Of a stretch of 64,000 bases of DNA, positions 27,578-37,184 are shown one piece after another; position 1 is the stretch's first letter; each line of letters starts with the position of its first letter. Location: NCBI GenBank assembly GCA_006546595.1, contig VIAD01000011.1, positions 41,055 to 105,054 of the forward strand, written 5' to 3'. Made by a program: the position numbers and the translations under genes. The notes beneath the pieces were generated by a model. The model was given only the letters and a program-made list of their open reading frames with translations, had not been told where the DNA came from and made no database searches. Source of the DNA: Moraxellaceae bacterium AER2_44_116 (GTDB lineage: Bacteria; Pseudomonadota; Gammaproteobacteria; Pseudomonadales; Moraxellaceae).

Positions 27578-29077
27578 TTATTGCACGAGATAGTCACTCA
27601 TCTTGAAATGACTGAGTTGCTTACGCATTTCTAAAGTTGACCACGGCCATAAGGTACTATTACGACCATTGACATCAATAAAGTAACTTTGGCAGCCGCC
27701 TTTATTCCATACGGTATTTTGTAGGGCGACTTGTACGGTGTCGTTAAACTGTGCTTGACGGACTGGATTAACTTCTATCACCTGAATACCTTGTTGTTGA
27801 GCTTGTTTTAAGGCATCGACAATGTAAGTTAATTGCGCTTCAATAATTAAAAATGCCGAAGAACTGACAGCTAAATTAGGGCCAAACATTAAAAAGCTAT
27901 TTGGGCAACCTGCTACCATTGTTCCCATATAACCTTCTGGACTGCCCTGCCACACCTCGGCCATACTTTTGCCACTCGAACCACGGACACGCTTGGCAAT
28001 CGGTGGCGCACTAATCTCAAAACCTGTGCCTAAAATAATGACATCGACTTCATGTTCAACACCATCATCAGCAACAAGGCTATGGGCGCGTATCTCCTTT
28101 ACGCCATCAAAGACAATCTCGACATTTTTTTGGATAATGGCGGGATACCATTCATTCGATTGCAAAACACGCTTACAACCAATAATAAAATTCGGTGTCA
28201 GCTTTTCTCTCAATACAGGATCTTTCACTGTTTTTTGCAGATTAAATAAAGCCAACCGCTGAAATTGCTGCATGATTTTAGGATGGTGCATACTGCCATT
28301 TAAGGTTTCAAAGACGCTAAAAATTGCCCCACGCATGGCTAATTGTGTTAACGGTAACCGTTTAAACAGTTGATGCATCAAGGGTGATAAAGTCTGATCC
28401 ATTTTTGGCAGTACCCATTGTGGCGTACGTTGAAACAACACTAACTTTGCCACTTTGGGTTGAATTTTTGGCACAAACTGAATCGCCGATGCACCTGAAC
28501 CAATCACCGCCACCCGCTTACCTGTTAAATCAACCTCATGTTGCCAACGTGCCGAGTGAAAAATTTTGCCTTTAAAATCCTGAATACCACTAATTTTAGG
28601 ATAGACAGGCTCGTGCATAGGACCGCAAGCCATAATGACAAAACGAGCTTGATACTGTTGCTTATCTGTGGTGATGCGCCATAATTTTGCTTGCTCATCC
28701 CACGCAGAATCGGTCATTTCTTGCTGCATGTGAATGTGAGGAATCACGCCATAATCACGCGCTGTTTGTTGCAAATAAGCTTTAATTTCGGCTTGTTCAG
28801 CAAAAACACGACTCCAATTGGGATTCGGCGCAAAAGAGTAAGAATACAAAGCCGATGGCACATCACAGGCACAACCGGGGTAAGTATTTTCGCGCCATAC
28901 TCCTCCTAACTCGTTGGATTTTTCCAAGACAATAAAATCATGAATGCCTGCTTCGCGTAATTTAATTGCCGCGCCTAAACCTGCAAAACCACTACCAATA
29001 ATAATCACTTGCCACACTTTGGAGGCTGAATTCTGTGTTTTGGCAGTAGTTTGTAGATTTGCTTCAATAATGCTCAT
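27578..29077 (-). CDS. Flavin monooxygenase, probable Baeyer-Villiger type
   Basis: 499 residues. Two dinucleotide-binding motifs are present: GSGFAG at 28-33 for FAD and GSGASA at 193-198 for NADPH. Just before the second is the Baeyer-Villiger fingerprint FxGxxxHxxxW, exactly met by F168, G170, H174 and W178. The enzyme should insert oxygen beside a ketone to give an ester or lactone, using NADPH and O2. The ATG at 29077 was chosen over an in-frame codon at 29104 because that one falls close to the operator palindrome and AGAG lies 9 bases before the ATG. It is the first gene of the operon, read away from the TetR gene. Confidence 0.93.
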   Translation of the reverse strand: MSIIEANLQTTAKTQNSASKVWQVIIIGSGFAGLGAAIKLREAGIHDFIVLEKSNELGGVWRENTYPGCACDVPSALYSYSFAPNPNWSRVFAEQAEIKAYLQQTARDYGVIPHIHMQQEMTDSAWDEQAKLWRITTDKQQYQARFVIMACGPMHEPVYPKISGIQDFKGKIFHSARWQHEVDLTGKRVAVIGSGASAIQFVPKIQPKVAKLVLFQRTPQWVLPKMDQTLSPLMHQLFKRLPLTQLAMRGAIFSVFETLNGSMHHPKIMQQFQRLALFNLQKTVKDPVLREKLTPNFIIGCKRVLQSNEWYPAIIQKNVEIVFDGVKEIRAHSLVADDGVEHEVDVIILGTGFEISAPPIAKRVRGSSGKSMAEVWQGSPEGYMGTMVAGCPNSFLMFGPNLAVSSSAFLIIEAQLTYIVDALKQAQQQGIQVIEVNPVRQAQFNDTVQVALQNTVWNKGGCQSYFIDVNGRNSTLWPWSTLEMRKQLSHFKMSDYLVQ

Positions 29078-29107
29078 GGTTTTGCTCTCTATCAAGACAA
29101 ACAATTT

Positions 29108-29125
29108 ATTGTACGGACGTACAAT
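29108..29125. promoter_or_regulatory. Perfect palindromic operator for the TetR regulator
   Basis: ATTGTACG and CGTACAAT flank GA: 8-bp perfect arms with a 2-bp centre, the usual geometry of a TetR operator. It lies 31 bases before the monooxygenase start, between two divergent transcripts. Confidence 0.75.
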
Positions 29126-29190
29126 TCAATATCGGAATAAAATGTCACTATTTGAATTTTATGTCAATTATTAATTTTATTGTGTATCCT

Positions 29191-29246
29191 GTATGGGCGA
29201 ATTCATTCGCCAGCAGATCAAATATGGCGAATGAATTCGCCCCTAC
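29191..29246. repeat. Dispersed palindromic repeat (GTAGGGGC type), copy 2
   Basis: Inverted repeats of 22 bp lie at 29191-29212 and 29225-29246 with one mismatch. The outer word GTAGGGGCGAAT is shared with copy 1. It lies directly before the TetR gene and may form its leader. Confidence 0.85.
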
Positions 29247-29265
29247 AAGAGTTTTGTGAATCTAT

Positions 29266-29898
29266 ATGAACGACACTTCTTCTCTTTCGCGTGCCGAGCG
29301 TAATCGCTTACAACTCCGTGCGGATATTATTCAGGCGGCATTTATTGAGTTTTCTGAACGGGGCTATCATCAAACCGCGATTGCGGATATTGCCAAACGA
29401 CTAGGCATTGGTCATGGCACGTTTTATCGCCACTTTGCCAATAAACGCGACATTCTTGAACACGTAATTGATGATGTGACCAAAAAAATCACCGCCGCTT
29501 TAGTCGCTGAAAATGCCCCCACAGCCGTTAATTCTTTAGCGGAATATCGCGTGCAATGTGCGCGTATTGGTCAAGGATTAGCACAAATTTTTGCCGAAAA
29601 CCCTGCAATGGCACGTTTGGTGTTGTTAGAAGCGACGTCAATTGATAAAGAAATGACGCAACGATTAATGAACTTGCTGGACTGGGGTGGTCAATTAGTG
29701 GCTGCGTATATGGCGCATGGTGTACGGCAAGGATTCTTTCGCGCTGATTTAGATGTGACATCGACGGGTCATGCGGTAGTCGGAATGATTTTGATTAGTG
29801 CCTTGCGCTTTTTAACGTATCCAAGTGATTTAAACGAACAAAAGCGTTTTGCTGAAGCCATACAAAGTGTATTGATTGATGGTATTGCTAAGCGTTAA
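29266..29898 (+). CDS. TetR-family repressor
   Basis: 210 residues. The N-terminal helix-turn-helix is at about 38-63 (IADIAKRLGIGHGTFYRHFANKRDIL), typical of TetR. The C-terminal ligand domain is helical and unassigned. The gene diverges from the monooxygenase/SDR/esterase operon, and the palindrome at 29108-29125 is the likely binding site. It probably represses that operon until a ketone, alcohol or fatty-acid-like ligand is bound; the ligand is not known. Confidence 0.92.
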   Translation: MNDTSSLSRAERNRLQLRADIIQAAFIEFSERGYHQTAIADIAKRLGIGHGTFYRHFANKRDILEHVIDDVTKKITAALVAENAPTAVNSLAEYRVQCARIGQGLAQIFAENPAMARLVLLEATSIDKEMTQRLMNLLDWGGQLVAAYMAHGVRQGFFRADLDVTSTGHAVVGMILISALRFLTYPSDLNEQKRFAEAIQSVLIDGIAKR

Positions 29899-29988
29899 TT
29901 ATCCAACGTAATCTATTGATATTTAATATATTAAATAATGAGTTTAGTATCTTCACTCATTCTACCCATGTTGTTTATTGAGTAATCC

Positions 29989-32130
29989 ATGACCACTGTC
30001 ATCATCGCCGAAAAGCCTTCAGTCGCTAATGAATTGGCTAAATATTTAGGTCATGCTCAACGTGCTGATGGCTATATTTCAGTAGGCAATTATCGGGTAA
30101 CGTGGTGCTTCGGTCACTTATTAACGCTGGCCGAACCCCACGTTTATGATGAAAAATACAAAAAATGGCGCGCCGACGATTTACCCATTTTACCGCAAGA
30201 CATCAAAATTATTGCCAAAGATGATGCTGGGATTCGTAAACAATTAAAAATTATAGGCGGCTTACTCAAAGAAGCGGATGACGTGATTCATGCAGGTGAT
30301 CCTGACCGCGAAGGGCAACTATTAGTCGATTGGGTCTTACAGCATCACAAAAATCGAAAACCCGTGAAACGCTTATGGTTGGCTGCTCAAGACAGTGTTT
30401 CTATCCAAAAAGCCTTACGCAATTTACAGAGTAACTTACAGTACGCCCCCCTATTTCAAGCCGCACAAACACGATCCATTGCCGACTGGCTTGTGGGTAT
30501 TAATTTATCACGCGCGTTTACCTTGGCGGCACAAAAACACGGCTACCGCGGTGTCGTCAGTATTGGTCGAGTGCAAACACCCACGCTCGCTCTGATTGCC
30601 ATGCGCGACCACGATATCGAAACTTTTATCAGCAAAACTTACTATGTGCCGATGGTGCTTGTGGGCGTAGAAAAGGGCAGTTTTTGGGCAACATGGATTG
30701 TGCCTGAATCACTTAAAGACCGTTATGCTGATGGTAAAATTACGGATTTAGACTTTGCTAACGCCATTTTACAAATCCCTGAAACGGGCGTGATTAGTCT
30801 CTTAGAAAAGAAGAAATTACAAACTGCCCCACCCTTGCCTTATCGTCTCTCGCGCTTACAAAAAGATGCCAGTGCGCGTTTTGGCTTGACTGCCGATGAG
30901 GTGTTAACCATTTGCCAAAGCTTGTATGAAGACTACAAACTCACTTCTTATCCGCGTACCGACTGTGATTATTTGCCTGAATCACAACATAGTGAAGCGC
31001 GAGACATTTTTGCGGCGTTAACGCAAATTTACCCCACTCTTGCTCCCTTTGTACAGCAAGCAAATACCTCATTAAAATCAAGTGCATGGAACGATAAAAA
31101 CGTCACCGCGCATCATGCCATTATTCCTGTTCGGGGTAATGGTGCAACTTATGCTCAATTAAAAGACAAAGAACAAAAAGTCTATGATTTGATTGCTCGT
31201 GCTTATCTTGCTCAGTTTTTTCCTGCCTATGAATTTGAAAAAACCGACGTTGAAACCACATTTGATCAAAAACGCTTTAAAGCTACGGGCAATATTCCGT
31301 TAAAAGAAGGTTGGAAGGTGTTATATCCACCTCATAAAGCCAAAACTAAAACTGACGATAGCAACAATGCTGATACTGATGATAAAGAACCTGAACAAGC
31401 CTTACCGCCGATAATATTAGGGGAAACAGCACGTAAATTGGCCACCGAAGCGCGCCAAAAACAAACACATCCACCTAAAGCCTATACCGATGGTACGCTG
31501 ATTAGTGATATGGAAAGTGTGCATCGTGTTGTTGCCTCTAAAACCAAAGATATTGATAACAAATGGTTAAAACTGCTGAAAGAAAATGCGGGTTTGGGTA
31601 CAGAAGCTACACGCGCAGGCATTCTCAAAACCTTGTTGGATCGAGGCTTTATTCAACGGAGTGGCAAAAACATCACCGCCACCACAACAGGCCGTGAGTT
31701 AATCAAAGCTTTGCCCAAAGAAGTGAAAAGCCCGATTGCCACCGCGATGATGGAGCAAGAGTTAGCGGCTATCGAAAAGGAAGGACTCGACCCCGACGTT
31801 TTTTTAGCCAAACAACGAGCCAGTATTGAAAAGCTGATTGGCATTGCGGCAGCGGCGACCATTTTGTTGAGTAGCCCTGAAGTCAAAAGTGACATCCCTA
31901 TTAAAGCCAAACGTACATCAAAAGCTAAACTAACAAGCACAAAAGCAACATCAGCCACAGCTAAAAAACCACGTGCTAAAGCCAAAAGCACCGTAAAAAC
32001 TTCGACAGAAAAAACATGTCCTGAATGTCAAAAACCAATGATTTTACGGGCGCGTAAAAGTGATGGGCAAAAGTTTTGGGGTTGTTCGGGGTTTCCGAAT
32101 TGTCGGTGTGTTGCACAGGTTAATGCGTGA
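29989..32130 (+). CDS. topB: DNA topoisomerase III
   Basis: 713 residues, a type IA topoisomerase that relaxes and decatenates DNA. The Toprim acidic residues lie in AEKPSVA and DPDREGQLL. The active-site tyrosine is Y321 in TSYPRTDCDYLP. The protein is about 60 residues longer than E. coli TopB: after the core comes a Lys/Ala/Thr-rich linker (about 635-675), then a four-cysteine topo C-terminal zinc finger (CPECQKPM and WGCSGFPNC). An AT-rich perfect palindrome, ATTTAATA/TATTAAAT, lies at 29921-29936 in its leader. Confidence 0.96.
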   Translation: MTTVIIAEKPSVANELAKYLGHAQRADGYISVGNYRVTWCFGHLLTLAEPHVYDEKYKKWRADDLPILPQDIKIIAKDDAGIRKQLKIIGGLLKEADDVIHAGDPDREGQLLVDWVLQHHKNRKPVKRLWLAAQDSVSIQKALRNLQSNLQYAPLFQAAQTRSIADWLVGINLSRAFTLAAQKHGYRGVVSIGRVQTPTLALIAMRDHDIETFISKTYYVPMVLVGVEKGSFWATWIVPESLKDRYADGKITDLDFANAILQIPETGVISLLEKKKLQTAPPLPYRLSRLQKDASARFGLTADEVLTICQSLYEDYKLTSYPRTDCDYLPESQHSEARDIFAALTQIYPTLAPFVQQANTSLKSSAWNDKNVTAHHAIIPVRGNGATYAQLKDKEQKVYDLIARAYLAQFFPAYEFEKTDVETTFDQKRFKATGNIPLKEGWKVLYPPHKAKTKTDDSNNADTDDKEPEQALPPIILGETARKLATEARQKQTHPPKAYTDGTLISDMESVHRVVASKTKDIDNKWLKLLKENAGLGTEATRAGILKTLLDRGFIQRSGKNITATTTGRELIKALPKEVKSPIATAMMEQELAAIEKEGLDPDVFLAKQRASIEKLIGIAAAATILLSSPEVKSDIPIKAKRTSKAKLTSTKATSATAKKPRAKAKSTVKTSTEKTCPECQKPMILRARKSDGQKFWGCSGFPNCRCVAQVNA

Positions 32131-32150
32131 GTCCTACGTTTCGTCTTGAT

Positions 32151-32183
32151 AAAAAAGCCCGCTAACTCAGCGGGCTTTTTTTA
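32151..32183. terminator. Shared terminator between topB and the DUF445 gene
   Basis: AGCCCGC and GCGGGCT form a stem with a 7-base loop, flanked by A and T runs, so it can serve both convergent genes. Confidence 0.88.
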
Positions 32184-32207
32184 TTAACATCACATACTTG
32201 AACGTAC

Positions 32208-33452
32208 TTACTTGAAACCAAAGATCAATTGTAACCAACCCGCTAACGCGCCAGTCACGCCACCCAAGACAATCAAAATCCACTCATCTTCTTGAAAGGC
32301 AGGGCGTAATAAGTTCTGAAACTCCGCAGGTGATAACTTCTTCATACGGTCTAAAAACAATTCATTGACTTTTTCTGCACGGCTCTCATTTAAACCTGCA
32401 TCAGAAATTGGCACCATCGTGGCGGCAATTGACTTATCAATGATCGTATCTTTTAATTTAGCGTATTCATCCCAACCCATCGTCATCTGAATTGCGGTAC
32501 GCACAATCGGGCTATCCAGCATTTTACCGACATGACGTTTAATCACTTTCCGCGTTTTATCCGCTTTGGGACCAAACATCATTTCAGTCATGATTTGCTT
32601 AATCGTAAACAATTCACGAGTGCTGATATGAGCGAATACTTCGGTCACTTCCGCTTGGCGGCGCATAAACGCACCGTGAAAAGTCATCCCCATAAACTTC
32701 TTTGGCTCAATCGGATTAAACACCATCCAAATAGCCAACCAATTGGTGAGTAAGCCCCACAATGCCGCCCAAAACACCAACGTCCAGTGCCACGGGACAA
32801 CAAGCCAAACACCCATTTGAATAATACCGAAGAACAAACCGATGGCCGCACTAATATGCCAAATAAAATTAATTTCTTTTTGGCCAACACGTAAAAACAT
32901 CCGTACCATCATGGCTCGGTCATTTTCCATTTGCGAAACAACCATTTGCCGCATATCAACCAAACTTTCCACGTTAAAGGTTAACTCAGTCACCAAGCCG
33001 TCCATAATACTCGGTACTTGCTTACGCACATGCTGATAAATGCGTCGCTTAATGCCAAGTGGTAGATTCTCCCACAAGGTACGGTTACGCTCGCCCATCA
33101 CTTCATCAATAAACTCTTCGACATTTTCCATTAATGTTTCACTGATGAACTCTGCCATTTCATCAGGCTTCATCTCACGAAAAAACTCATCCAGTGAGCC
33201 TATTTTAGAAATGGATTGATCGACTAAAATCCCCGAGATTTTCCCCGCTTTGCGCGGCACAATGCCCTGCCAACCGACAGGTAAACCCGCAACATGAAAG
33301 CCCCAAAATGCGATGGGATAAAAAACCATTTTAAGAGCCATCCAGACGTGCAGCCATGTCACGACTGAGGCAACGATTGGGATACACATAAAGGGCACAA
33401 AATCTGGCCGCGCTTGAATCTGTTGCCAAAACTGAGAAAGTGCGTCTAACAT
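32208..33452 (-). CDS. DUF445 family membrane protein
   Basis: 414 residues. The repeated block TNWLAIWMVFNPIEPK and the N-terminal VVTWLHVWMALKMVFYP are the paired motif of DUF445 (YjiN/YheB-like) proteins. Membrane segments lie near residues 20-45, 200-245 and at the C-terminus (ILIVLGGVTGALAGWLQLIF). The function is unknown; an inner-membrane structural role has been suggested for relatives. It is a single gene convergent with topB. Confidence 0.85.
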   Translation of the reverse strand: MLDALSQFWQQIQARPDFVPFMCIPIVASVVTWLHVWMALKMVFYPIAFWGFHVAGLPVGWQGIVPRKAGKISGILVDQSISKIGSLDEFFREMKPDEMAEFISETLMENVEEFIDEVMGERNRTLWENLPLGIKRRIYQHVRKQVPSIMDGLVTELTFNVESLVDMRQMVVSQMENDRAMMVRMFLRVGQKEINFIWHISAAIGLFFGIIQMGVWLVVPWHWTLVFWAALWGLLTNWLAIWMVFNPIEPKKFMGMTFHGAFMRRQAEVTEVFAHISTRELFTIKQIMTEMMFGPKADKTRKVIKRHVGKMLDSPIVRTAIQMTMGWDEYAKLKDTIIDKSIAATMVPISDAGLNESRAEKVNELFLDRMKKLSPAEFQNLLRPAFQEDEWILIVLGGVTGALAGWLQLIFGFK

Positions 33453-33568
33453 TAGAATAGGCTACCTTGCAAGTTTTTTGAGGTGAAGATTATAAGATCA
33501 ATCGTATATTTACTAGCCTGTCAGGCTATATCCAATAGCTAAAATTGCCTGTTCTTTGCTGTTTGTCT

Positions 33569-34126
33569 CTACGGTTTTTTGAGTGCCACACTAAAACTAA
33601 AGAATATTCTTGGTGCGGCTGGCTCTTGTTCGTGCGCGACCACTCTATTACTAAAGCCCGTACCTAAACCCACACTAAATTCATTACGAGTATATTCACC
33701 AACCCAATGATAGCCAAGGTCTGCTCCTGCACCTAAGCGATTATAATCCCCACTCGCTTTTGATGCGCCAATGACATGCCCTGCAAAAAGTCCCATAAAA
33801 TAGCCAGACTCATCACGTCCATTGGTAATCGGCACGCGCCAACCAACATTGGCTGCGACATCTGAAATATCGGCTTCCATAAATTTACCCACGCGGAGAT
33901 AAAAATTACCTAAATCCGTCACGGTTTCAACATTAGCATTTAACATATCATCAAACAAACCAATCCCCACATAAGTAGAAATGGGCTTCATTTGCGTCAT
34001 ATAACCGTGCATTTTCTGACTATACGTTTGAGGCTTTTGTTCGACAGGCTGTTCTGCGTCAGCAATCGCGTTGGTGGCCATCAACACACAGGGAATGACA
34101 GCTAAAAAACTAAAACGACGAGCCAT
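33569..34126 (-). CDS. Secreted, probably outer-membrane protein of unknown function
   Basis: 185 residues. The signal peptide MARRFSFLAVIPCVLMATNAIADA is followed by alternating, Gly- and aromatic-rich sequence (TYVGIGLFDDML, YFMGLFAGHVIGASKASGDY, NEFSVGLGTGFSN) that suggests a small beta-barrel or beta-sandwich. The end, FFSFSVALKKP, lacks a clean C-terminal Phe signal. AGGA lies upstream of the ATG at 34126. A longer in-frame extension to 34264 runs into the symporter gene and is not likely. It may be co-transcribed with the symporter, 73 bases upstream. Confidence 0.75.
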   Translation of the reverse strand: MARRFSFLAVIPCVLMATNAIADAEQPVEQKPQTYSQKMHGYMTQMKPISTYVGIGLFDDMLNANVETVTDLGNFYLRVGKFMEADISDVAANVGWRVPITNGRDESGYFMGLFAGHVIGASKASGDYNRLGAGADLGYHWVGEYTRNEFSVGLGTGFSNRVVAHEQEPAAPRIFFSFSVALKKP

Positions 34127-34199
34127 ACCAGAATCCTCTAAACTATTGTTCTTATCAAAACCGTAATAATAAGCAAATAAGCCACGTTTAGCGTGTTTT

Positions 34200-35636
34200 T
34201 TATTGTTGCTTGTGTGATTTTTGTTCTTTTGGTGCAATAAAGCTTGGTAACAACGCCCCAGCAATCATACCCACAATGGCAGCCACTAAACCCGCCAATT
34301 GTGGAGGCCATAGCCCTTCTGGTGCTGTTGCTTCTAAAAATATCCACACTCCTGCCCCCAAAGCCATTGAGACGACCGCGCCTTGGCTATTGGCTTTTGA
34401 CCAATAAACACCAGCAGCAAGGGGAACAAAAGCCGCTACTAACGTCACCTTGTAAGCATTTTCTACCATTTCAAAGATAGAAGACTCGGAGTTTAACGCA
34501 AATAGCGTGACAAACACGCCAAAAATCAATACAACACTACGAATAATATGTAAAAAACGACGATCAGGCACTTGTCCTAGAAAAGGTTTTAACACATTTT
34601 CAGTAAAAATAGTGGAAGGTGCTAATAATGTGCCTGAAGCCGTACTCATAATAGCGGACAATAATGCGCCAAAAAACATCACCTGAGCAAAGACAGGCGT
34701 ATGTTGCATGATGAGCGTTGGCAATACTAACTGGCTATCGGTTGTTAATAAACCCGTCACCATTTTTTCATCAATTAAAAAAGCAGAATACGCTAAGAAA
34801 ATCGGAATAAAGGCAAAGATGAAATACAGCGTTCCACCTAATACAGCACCACGTACTGCCGTTTGTTCGTTCTTAGCGGACATCACGCGTTGAAATACAT
34901 CTTGTTGTGGAATTGAGCCGAGTGCCAGCGTTAAAAATGCACCTAAAAATGCCAATATTCCTGCCAATGTCGGCTCTGGCCAAAAATTAAACTTGCCTGA
35001 ATTTGCCGCATGATCTAAAACTTGTGTGACCCCTCCTTCTAATTGCCCTGTCACGATATAACCAACATACAACATTCCCAAAACGATAATAATCATTTGG
35101 AAAAAGTCGGTGAGGGCAACCGACCACATACCGCCATAAATAGTATAGAGAATGACAATAATTGCGCCGATCACAATGCCCACATCAGTACTGATTGCAC
35201 CTTCTGATAACACATTAAACACCAAACCCAAGGCACACATTTGTGCCGAAACCCAGCCTAAATAAGACAACATAATGGCCAACGAAATGGCTAATTCAAC
35301 CGCACGCCCATATTTGATACGAAAAAAATCGCCAATTGTTAATAAATTCATGCGATAAAGTTTACGCGCAAAAAATACGCCCACTAAAATCAAACACAAG
35401 GATGCGCCAAAAGGATCAGCAACAATGCCATGTAAACCCTCTTGAAGAAATGTTGATGACGTACCTAAGACAGTCTCTGAACCAAACCATGTTGCAAACA
35501 CTGTCGCTGTGGTGATGTATAAAGGCAAGCTCCGCCCTGCAACGACATAATCTTGACTACTCTGCACGCGCCTTGCTGCATATAAGCCAATCCCTATCGA
35601 CACAAGGAGGTACAAACCCACAAACACATTCAACAT
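34200..35636 (-). CDS. Sodium:solute symporter
   Basis: A 478-residue integral membrane protein of the SSS family with about 13 segments. The N-terminal YAARRVQSSQDYVVAGRSLPLY and TWFGSETVLGTSSTF blocks are typical. LSAIMSTASGTLLAPSTIFTENV holds the segment usually involved in Na+ binding. The substrate is not clear; proline, pantothenate-like or other organic solutes are possible. It stands alone before the small secreted protein gene. Confidence 0.92.
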   Translation of the reverse strand: MLNVFVGLYLLVSIGIGLYAARRVQSSQDYVVAGRSLPLYITTATVFATWFGSETVLGTSSTFLQEGLHGIVADPFGASLCLILVGVFFARKLYRMNLLTIGDFFRIKYGRAVELAISLAIMLSYLGWVSAQMCALGLVFNVLSEGAISTDVGIVIGAIIVILYTIYGGMWSVALTDFFQMIIIVLGMLYVGYIVTGQLEGGVTQVLDHAANSGKFNFWPEPTLAGILAFLGAFLTLALGSIPQQDVFQRVMSAKNEQTAVRGAVLGGTLYFIFAFIPIFLAYSAFLIDEKMVTGLLTTDSQLVLPTLIMQHTPVFAQVMFFGALLSAIMSTASGTLLAPSTIFTENVLKPFLGQVPDRRFLHIIRSVVLIFGVFVTLFALNSESSIFEMVENAYKVTLVAAFVPLAAGVYWSKANSQGAVVSMALGAGVWIFLEATAPEGLWPPQLAGLVAAIVGMIAGALLPSFIAPKEQKSHKQQ

Positions 35637-35803
35637 GACTTACTCCATTCTGATAATCTGACAAGGAGAAACACGATTAGGCAACAGTGCATAAGCACAC
35701 ATTTTCGCAAGGTACAAATAAGCGCGATTTTAAGAGCATCATCAAAAAATGTCGCCACCTTAAAACCAACAATCGAACGTTTATAGACATTGAAAAGCAA
35801 AAA

Positions 35804-36946
35804 TCAGACCAAAAACGCTAATTTTTTTAGGAATGTCGTCGCTGTGGCATCTATTTTAGAGACATCAACATGATGCGAAGCGAATTGGCGACGTGGCCAA
35901 TATTGCCGACGGTATGCATCAAAGGCTAATGCGCGCTCACTCTCTGTTGCTAACGTCATTGTCTGGCGAAATAATAAATCATCATTGGCAATCGGATACG
36001 CCACTTGTAGCACTTGGTGCAACATTGCCCATACATTATCATGAGGTGAAACAGGGATGACTGAGAGATTAACAGGTAAAAAGTCAGCCAGTTGATGTTT
36101 AGGCTGCTGCCCTAAAAAATGACACAAGGCTTGATATACTTGTTCTGTACCGCGTGTGCGCCCTTCTAAACTATAACCTGCAATATGGGGTGTCGCTAAC
36201 GTGACCCGCTTTAGTAATTGTGCATTGATTAATGGCTCTCCTTCCCACACATCTAAGACAATCGCAGCAAAATGATTAGGATGACTATTAATAAATGTCA
36301 ATAATGCTTGATTATTAATCACTGCGCCCCGCCCCGTATTCAATAAAATGCAATCAGGCTTTAACAACGGCAATGTTGATTCATTTAATAAATGATAAGT
36401 AGGATATGAACCTTGATGCGTCAGTGGCGTATGAAAAGAAATAATATCTGCCCTAGCAATTAACTCCTCAAAGCGACATTGCTCAATATCGGCATGAGTC
36501 ACGAATGGATCACATCCCAGCACTTTCAAGCCTAAAGACTGAGCAACCATCGCCAATAAATAGCCCACATTGCCCAAACCAACAATCCCCAACACATGAT
36601 GGGATAAATCTATCTTTAGACCTTGAGTCACCTCAATCAGTGCCGTTATCACATATTCAACAACACTACGGGCATTACAGGCAGGAGCTGTTGTCGTGAC
36701 AATCTGCTGTTCTGCCAACCATGCCAAATCTAAATGATCCGCACCAATCGTCGCACTGCCGACAAAACGCACACGACTTTCCGCTAATAATTGGGCGTTG
36801 ACCTGAGTCACCGAACGTACTAATAAAACATCCGCATCTTTCACTTGAGTAGATGAGAGTTGTCGGCCTGCATAACACGCTAGTTCACCCAAATGGCCAA
36901 AGAATTCTCGCACTAAAGCCATGTTTTCATCTGCAACGATTCGCAT
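35804..36946 (-). CDS. pdxB: 4-phosphoerythronate dehydrogenase
   Basis: 380 residues. It oxidises 4-phosphoerythronate in the DXP-dependent pyridoxal phosphate pathway. The start MRIVADENMALVREFF is characteristic of PdxB. The NAD site is GIVGLGNVG, the catalytic Arg is in LLNTGRGAVINN, and the catalytic His is in ATPHIAGYSLEGRTRGTEQVYQA. A C-terminal PdxB dimerisation domain of about 90 residues is present. The ATG at 36946 is chosen as the family start; four extra codons upstream are unlikely. Confidence 0.96.
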   Translation of the reverse strand: MRIVADENMALVREFFGHLGELACYAGRQLSSTQVKDADVLLVRSVTQVNAQLLAESRVRFVGSATIGADHLDLAWLAEQQIVTTTAPACNARSVVEYVITALIEVTQGLKIDLSHHVLGIVGLGNVGYLLAMVAQSLGLKVLGCDPFVTHADIEQCRFEELIARADIISFHTPLTHQGSYPTYHLLNESTLPLLKPDCILLNTGRGAVINNQALLTFINSHPNHFAAIVLDVWEGEPLINAQLLKRVTLATPHIAGYSLEGRTRGTEQVYQALCHFLGQQPKHQLADFLPVNLSVIPVSPHDNVWAMLHQVLQVAYPIANDDLLFRQTMTLATESERALAFDAYRRQYWPRRQFASHHVDVSKIDATATTFLKKLAFLV

Positions 36947-37184
36947 TACAACACCCACATCATAAATTGTTGAAACGGTATTTTAACGGTTAATTACCCT
37001 ATAAAACCCATAAAATAGGAGTGAATTACTCGCCATTATGCCAACTTCTTCTCTCATAAACTGAAAACTCCCTTTGACTGTCAGCTTTCCTTATGCGTTA
37101 ATCACACACAGCTTTGATTTCCGTGGCGTATTTGTCTTATCATAGAAACGCTGATATTTTTAACCATAGCGACTGATTACTATC

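Noticed and set aside
29921..29936. ATTTAATA/TATTAAAT palindrome before topB as an operator
   Set aside because: The sequence is only A and T in an AT-rich gap, so chance symmetry is likely; noted in the topB entry only.
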